Origin: Viridibacterium silvisoli
GTDB lineage: Bacteria; Pseudomonadota; Gammaproteobacteria; Burkholderiales; Rhodocyclaceae
NCBI RefSeq assembly: GCF_036017035.1
Contig: NZ_JAYXHS010000001.1
Span: 868,001 to 932,000 of the forward strand
Direction: 5' to 3'
Length of the DNA: 64,000 bases
Shown: positions 62,712-64,000 of the stretch, one piece after another
Layout: every line of letters starts with the position of its first letter
Position numbering within the stretch: the stretch's first letter is position 1
Translations under genes and position numbers: made by a program
The notes under the pieces: model-generated
What the model was told of the DNA's origin: nothing
Database searches by the model: none
The model's input: only the letters and a program-made list of their open reading frames with translations

Positions 62712-64000
62712 TCACGGATTGATGCGTACGCCGAAACTCACCACGACGACCTGGCCCGGTGTCATGGTGCCCACCGTGGCCTGTATGGTGCCCGCCGTGC
62801 CGCCTGAGGGGGCACTGATGCTGCCTTGACTCGTCGCCGCTGCAATCGTCGCGTGATACGTCGTATTCGCAGGCGTTGCGTCGCTGACGATGACACCCGT
62901 TACGTCTGCAACGCCGGCATTGGTCGCCGTGATCTGGTAGCGGATGCAGGCACCGGGCAGCGCACCGGTGGTGATGTTGACGTTGCTGAAGGCCGTATCT
63001 GCCGTACCGTCGCAGGCCGCATCCAGCGCCTGCAGCTTGTCCAGACGCAGCTGCCCTGGAATGACTGCAGTACTGTCCGTCGCGCTGACGGCACTGGGCG
63101 GGCTCACTCCGCTGATCGTGCCGCTCACGGTGGCAACCAGGGTGGCCGTATCGACGGTCCCCGGCGTGGCACTTGCCGCGGCCAGTACCTTCACGAAAAC
63201 GACCGCGCTCTCACCGGGATCGAGACCAGCCGCAGTGCTCGCGCCGCCCGTGCCCCCGGTGAAGTCGGCAGTGCTGGTCACGATCGGATCGCTCGCGTCC
63301 AGCGCACCGTTGTTGTTCTTGTCCCAGTAGATAGTGGCGGCAAAGCCTGGCGCGGTATTGCTGACGGCGAAGGAGACCTGGCCGGTCGTGCCATTGCCCT
63401 CGACAACATTGCCGCTATTGGTGAGGGTGTGGCGGTAGACCACGCTCCCGCCCGGATAGGCCTGCCCGCTGTTGTTCGGCGTCAGCGTAATGCCGCGCAG
63501 GCCGGAGATGATGACTGCATTGTGCACAGTGTCCGCCGCCCCCGAGACGGGCGAGAGGGCGCGGAAGTACAGATCGGTGGTCGACGCCGAACTGCCGACA
63601 GGCACGGTCACATCGGCATAGACAAGCGCGTTGCCCCCCGCGTTGACGACACCGGAATTGGTAATCACCGCGCCATTGAGGTCGCGGAACACCACGCTCC
63701 AGCCCGTCGGCAACGTGACCGACGCGAAGCTGCTGCTCGTGCTGGCCTGAAGGTTGAAGGTATCGGCCGTCGTGCTGCCGTTGGAGGCGTAAAGGGTGAA
63801 GCGCGTCGTCGCGCCCGGCACGACCGTGTTCGTTGCGACGGCCGTGACCTCAGGGCCGGCCCCGACACCCAGCGCACCCACACCGGAGGGCGCATTGTTG
63901 GTGATGTCCACCGTGTTTGCCGATATGGCGGTCAGGATGTCATTGCCCGACGCAGTTTTCGTCGGATCAAGTCTCGAGGTGGCGATCTTCGGGATGCTGA
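62712..64000 (-). CDS. DUF11-repeat secreted protein, 5' end outside the window
   Basis: At least 429 residues; the frame stays open to the right edge, so the start is missing. Repeated DUF11-like Ig modules with Ser/Thr/Ala/Gly-rich composition (NSGNVVEGNGTTGQVSFAVS; TPGTVDTATLVATVSGTISG). A calcium-loop-like DKNNNGALDASDP is present, and it ends with a DUF11 module (ITATNAGVADVTGVIVSDATPANTTYHATI) and VSFGVRINP. It is the first seen gene of a leftward operon; the next gene starts 42 bp later. Confidence 0.8.
   Translation of the reverse strand, partial: SIPKIATSRLDPTKTASGNDILTAISANTVDITNNAPSGVGALGVGAGPEVTAVATNTVVPGATTRFTLYASNGSTTADTFNLQASTSSSFASVTLPTGWSVVFRDLNGAVITNSGVVNAGGNALVYADVTVPVGSSASTTDLYFRALSPVSGAADTVHNAVIISGLRGITLTPNNSGQAYPGGSVVYRHTLTNSGNVVEGNGTTGQVSFAVSNTAPGFAATIYWDKNNNGALDASDPIVTSTADFTGGTGGASTAAGLDPGESAVVFVKVLAAASATPGTVDTATLVATVSGTISGVSPPSAVSATDSTAVIPGQLRLDKLQALDAACDGTADTAFSNVNITTGALPGACIRYQITATNAGVADVTGVIVSDATPANTTYHATIAAATSQGSISAPSGGTAGTIQATVGTMTPGQVVVVSFGVRINP

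Overview
The window is GC-rich and gene-dense, and reads as a chromosomal segment of a facultatively anaerobic betaproteobacterium. The basis is a cbb3 oxidase cluster with FNR control, anaerobic ubiquinone genes, a rhodoquinone gene, a PEP-CTERM surface protein, a fused assimilatory nitrate reductase, and ATTCCC...GGGAAT palindromic repeats. Rhodocyclales or a neighbouring order is my best guess; this is inference from gene content. No rRNA, tRNA, CRISPR array, transposase or phage gene was seen.

Layout. (1) 1-1250 is the tail of an integron gene-cassette array: two cassette genes, each followed by an attC-like site. (2) 1388-13698 runs leftward: a nitronate monooxygenase, a hemerythrin-like protein, and a cbb3 module in the order ccoI-ccoS-ccoN-ccoO-ccoQ-ccoP-ccoG-ccoH-like-small membrane protein-hemN-TauE/SafE-like. 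(3) 13967-22132 is an oxygen-response block: ubiU-ubiV-ubiT (oxygen-independent ubiquinone synthesis), a Dnr-like Crp/Fnr regulator, a divergent NarL-type regulator and PAS histidine kinase, a universal stress protein, a receiver-only protein, a true FNR with its cluster cysteines, and rquA (rhodoquinone). Five FNR-type boxes (TTGAY-N4-RTCAA) lie in front of genes of regions 2 and 3, so the two regions look like one low-oxygen regulon.

(4) 22407-31865 is mixed housekeeping and accessory content: an orphan protein, a PhoD-like phosphatase, kdsA, a two-domain phospholipase D-like protein, a TerB-like protein, a Bax-inhibitor-1 family protein, an HPF-like protein, NhaR, a histidine phosphatase and an AraC regulator. 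(5) 31935-38353 holds an ABC exporter and a MarR-controlled tripartite efflux operon (marR-emrB-OMF-emrA) with a perfect 28-bp palindromic operator. (6) 38667-43953 contains small stress-type proteins, an FMN reductase, a CcdA-thioredoxin fusion (DipZ type), a DMT transporter with a histidine-rich tail, and a PEP-CTERM protein. (7) 44015-49611 is a nitrate-assimilation locus: a 1,397-residue nitrate reductase fused to a CysJ-type flavoprotein, divergent from a glutamine amidotransferase and a short ModE-like regulator. (8) 49742-53860 has a Suv3-like RNA helicase, a RidA-family protein, a DUF4105 protein and a DUF1801 protein. (9) 53938-64000 is a leftward operon of three very large secreted or outer-membrane proteins built from DUF11 and SdrD_B-like domains, the middle one ending in a probable beta-barrel; the first gene runs off the right edge.

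How it works together (inference): when oxygen falls, FNR and the Dnr-like regulator would raise the high-affinity oxidase, its haem and copper supply, oxygen-independent ubiquinone synthesis and a stress protein, while RquA would convert part of the ubiquinone to rhodoquinone for fumarate-type respiration. No promoter or product was tested; all functions come from reading the sequence and remembered families.
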